Assembly (NCBI GenBank): GCA_029287755.1
Contig: JARFQM010000046.1
Coordinates: 1 to 6,400 of the forward strand
Length of the DNA: 6,400 bases
Direction: 5' to 3'
Source: Desulfofustis sp.
Lineage (GTDB): Bacteria; Desulfobacterota; Desulfobulbia; Desulfobulbales; Desulfocapsaceae
Shown here in pieces: positions 4,910 through 6,400 of this stretch (its first letter is position 1; every line of letters begins with the position of its first letter). The notes beneath the pieces were generated by a model. That model made no database searches, was not told the DNA's origin, and worked only from the letters and a program-made list of their open reading frames with translations. Both the position numbers and the translations under genes were made by a program.

Positions 4910-6319
4910 AGAGGAGCTATTATCCGACTGCAGCACCGAGCCTCTGAACCAGGAGAAGTAGATACCTGTGCTGCACAATACGGCAGAAATAGTAAAGACG
5001 ATACGGGTACTGCGCAGGAAAAGATCATACTTGTCGGGCGTGATCACCTCGCGCCCGACAATCAGGGCAAGCACCACCGTGGCAATCGCCATACTTGCCA
5101 TTTGCCCCAGCAGCCGCATGGTTGAAACCGTCCCCGAGGCGAGCCCGTAATATCTCGGCTGCACCGTTCCCATTATGGCGATCATATTGGGTGAGCTGAA
5201 CAGGGCAAACCCGGTTCCCATGAAGAAGAGATTGGCAATGATCAGGTAGATGCCGGTCCCCTGGTCTATCTGCGAAAATACCAACACCCCGATCACCGTA
5301 CAGGTCATTCCCGTCGTCGCCAGCAGCCGGGGCTCGATGCGGTCGGCCAGTTTGCCCGTGATGGGCGAGAGGATCGCCATCATCACCGGCTGCACCATCA
5401 GGACCGTGCCCGCGGTCTGTGGCTCCAGGCCTTTGATATACTGCAGGTACAGACTCATCAGGAAGGTCACGGAGAAGGTGGTGGAATAGTTGAGCAGCGC
5501 CGCCAGGCTGGAAAAGGTGAAGGGTTTGTTGACGGTGAAAAGAGTGACGTCAAACACCGGGAACCGGGCCCTGAGCTGGTAGCGAAAAAAGACGACGAGC
5601 AGGACAGCACCCGCGAGCAGCAACACCACGCCCAGCTGTTCAGGCAGCCTCGTGGCACCATATACCAGTGCCAGAATTGAACAGCCATAGAGCAGACACC
5701 CGCCGATATCGAGCTTCTGATCCGGTTCGCCACGCCACTCCCCCTTGAGATAGTGAAAGGTGACGAGCAGGGAGAAGAGCCCGAACGGCAGCATGAGCAT
5801 GAAGATGGAGCGCCAGCCCAGGTAGTGGGTCATCAAGCCGCCCAGAAACGGCCCGGTCGAGAGACCGACATAAACGGCGGAGGCGTAGAGCCCGATGGCT
5901 CTGCCGCGCCGGTTCGGGGGAAAGATTGAAGTGAGAATCGCCATCCCGGTGGTGACGAACATCGAGGCACCCAACCCTTGGATAACCCTGAAGCCGACCA
6001 GCATGGCGGCTGAATCGACGAACGCGGCGCTGAATGATCCCACCGTGTAAACCGCCAGTCCCAGGGCGAATATTTTTTTGCGTCCGTGGATGTCGGCGAT
6101 TTTCCCGGCCGGCACCAGTCCCACGGCCACCGCCAGGAGGTAGGCGGTGGCGATCCAGCTGAGCTGCACCGCATCCATCTGGAGTTCTGTCTGAATTTTT
6201 GGCAGCGCCACATTGACCGACGACATCATGAACGGCCCCATGAAGGAAGTCAGGGTGGCGACAATCAAGGCTGACCTCTCAAGCGCGCGGTTATCTTCTT
6301 GTTGCCCTTTGGGCTCCAT
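4907..6319 (-). CDS. MFS drug/proton antiporter, DHA2 family (14 TM, EmrB/QacA-like)
   Basis: From the ATG at 6319 the protein has 470 residues, the usual size of 14-helix major facilitator exporters that use the proton gradient to expel drugs or other amphipathic compounds across the inner membrane. The first helix ends in SSVNVALPKIQ. Motif A is GKIADIHGRKKIF (72-84), the loop between helices 2 and 3. Motif B contains RVIQGLGAS (111-119). Motif C contains GPFLGG (156-161). A DHA2-like LDIGGCLLYG (203-212) starts helix 7, and hydrophobic segments continue to near the C-terminus. The frame also offers a GTG at 6326-6328, but that overlaps the GGTGGG that best serves as ribosome site for the ATG. 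No emrA-like membrane fusion gene or regulator is within the window; one could lie beyond the right edge. The substrate is unknown. Confidence 0.88.
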   Translation of the reverse strand: MEPKGQQEDNRALERSALIVATLTSFMGPFMMSSVNVALPKIQTELQMDAVQLSWIATAYLLAVAVGLVPAGKIADIHGRKKIFALGLAVYTVGSFSAAFVDSAAMLVGFRVIQGLGASMFVTTGMAILTSIFPPNRRGRAIGLYASAVYVGLSTGPFLGGLMTHYLGWRSIFMLMLPFGLFSLLVTFHYLKGEWRGEPDQKLDIGGCLLYGCSILALVYGATRLPEQLGVVLLLAGAVLLVVFFRYQLRARFPVFDVTLFTVNKPFTFSSLAALLNYSTTFSVTFLMSLYLQYIKGLEPQTAGTVLMVQPVMMAILSPITGKLADRIEPRLLATTGMTCTVIGVLVFSQIDQGTGIYLIIANLFFMGTGFALFSSPNMIAIMGTVQPRYYGLASGTVSTMRLLGQMASMAIATVVLALIVGREVITPDKYDLFLRSTRIVFTISAVLCSTGIYFSWFRGSVLQSDNSSS

Positions 6320-6400
6320 ATATCCCACCGAGTTTTAATCACCAGGCGGCGCTTTTCTCTCATGCCTGAGTCCGGCCGCCTCACAGAGGCTCATTTAACC

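Noticed and set aside
6320..6328. GTG start for the transporter, three codons upstream
   Set aside because: It overlaps the GGTGGG that best serves as ribosome site for the ATG at 6319, and has no ribosome site of its own.
6344..6381. Inverted repeat AGGCGGC / GCCGCCT upstream of the transporter
   Set aside because: A 7-bp match with a 24-nt gap in GC-rich sequence is weak as an operator or hairpin, and no regulator gene is in view to support it.
6335..6394. Minus-strand 19-codon frame upstream of the transporter, possible leader peptide
   Set aside because: No ribosome site is visible in the few bases available, it has no recognisable leader pattern, and a frame this short is expected by chance.

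Overview
This 6.4 kb bacterial chromosome segment, of roughly balanced GC, most resembles a sulfate-reducer-type anaerobe (Desulfobacterota, the former Deltaproteobacteria). The main clue is a 63-residue single-cluster ferredoxin whose cysteine spacing matches Desulfovibrio gigas-type ferredoxins. A perfect FNR-type operator (TTGAT-N4-ATCAA) also fits an anaerobe. The taxonomic call is an inference from one small protein and its context.

Layout. (1) At 1-83 is the C-terminal tail of a probable D-2-hydroxyacid dehydrogenase. (2) At 270-3345 are three plus-strand genes that look like one operon: a DapA/HOGA-like class I aldolase, an FGGY carbohydrate kinase and a CbbY-type HAD sugar-phosphate phosphatase. 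Together they suggest a small sugar or sugar-acid catabolic module with an unknown substrate. (3) On each side of this trio lies one copy of the same 141-bp, near-palindromic, non-coding element (100-240 and 3465-3605). The copies are in opposite orientation and about 94% identical. Each has 16-bp terminal inverted repeats and its own 4-bp target duplication (AACT and ACTC). They are MITE-like elements that inserted independently. (4) At 3681-4091 is a PaaI-type hotdog thioesterase. (5) At 4194-4887 is a probable FNR-controlled unit: operator, -10 element at the right distance for a class II promoter, a small cupin and the ferredoxin. (6) At 4907-6319 on the minus strand is a 14-TM MFS drug exporter of the DHA2 (EmrB/QacA) type, convergent with the ferredoxin. 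Only 19 bp separate the two genes, and a hairpin there uses both stop codons.

How the parts fit. The aldolase would split a 2-keto acid to pyruvate plus an aldehyde, the kinase would phosphorylate a sugar, and the CbbY protein would remove a phosphate from a sugar bisphosphate or a damaged by-product. The dehydrogenase may have belonged to the same pathway before the left MITE separated it from the aldolase. The cupin-ferredoxin pair looks like a separate, oxygen- or redox-responsive unit. No RNA gene, CRISPR array, origin or transposase gene is visible. The least ordinary item is the MITE-like pair; the best-supported regulatory item is the FNR-type promoter.
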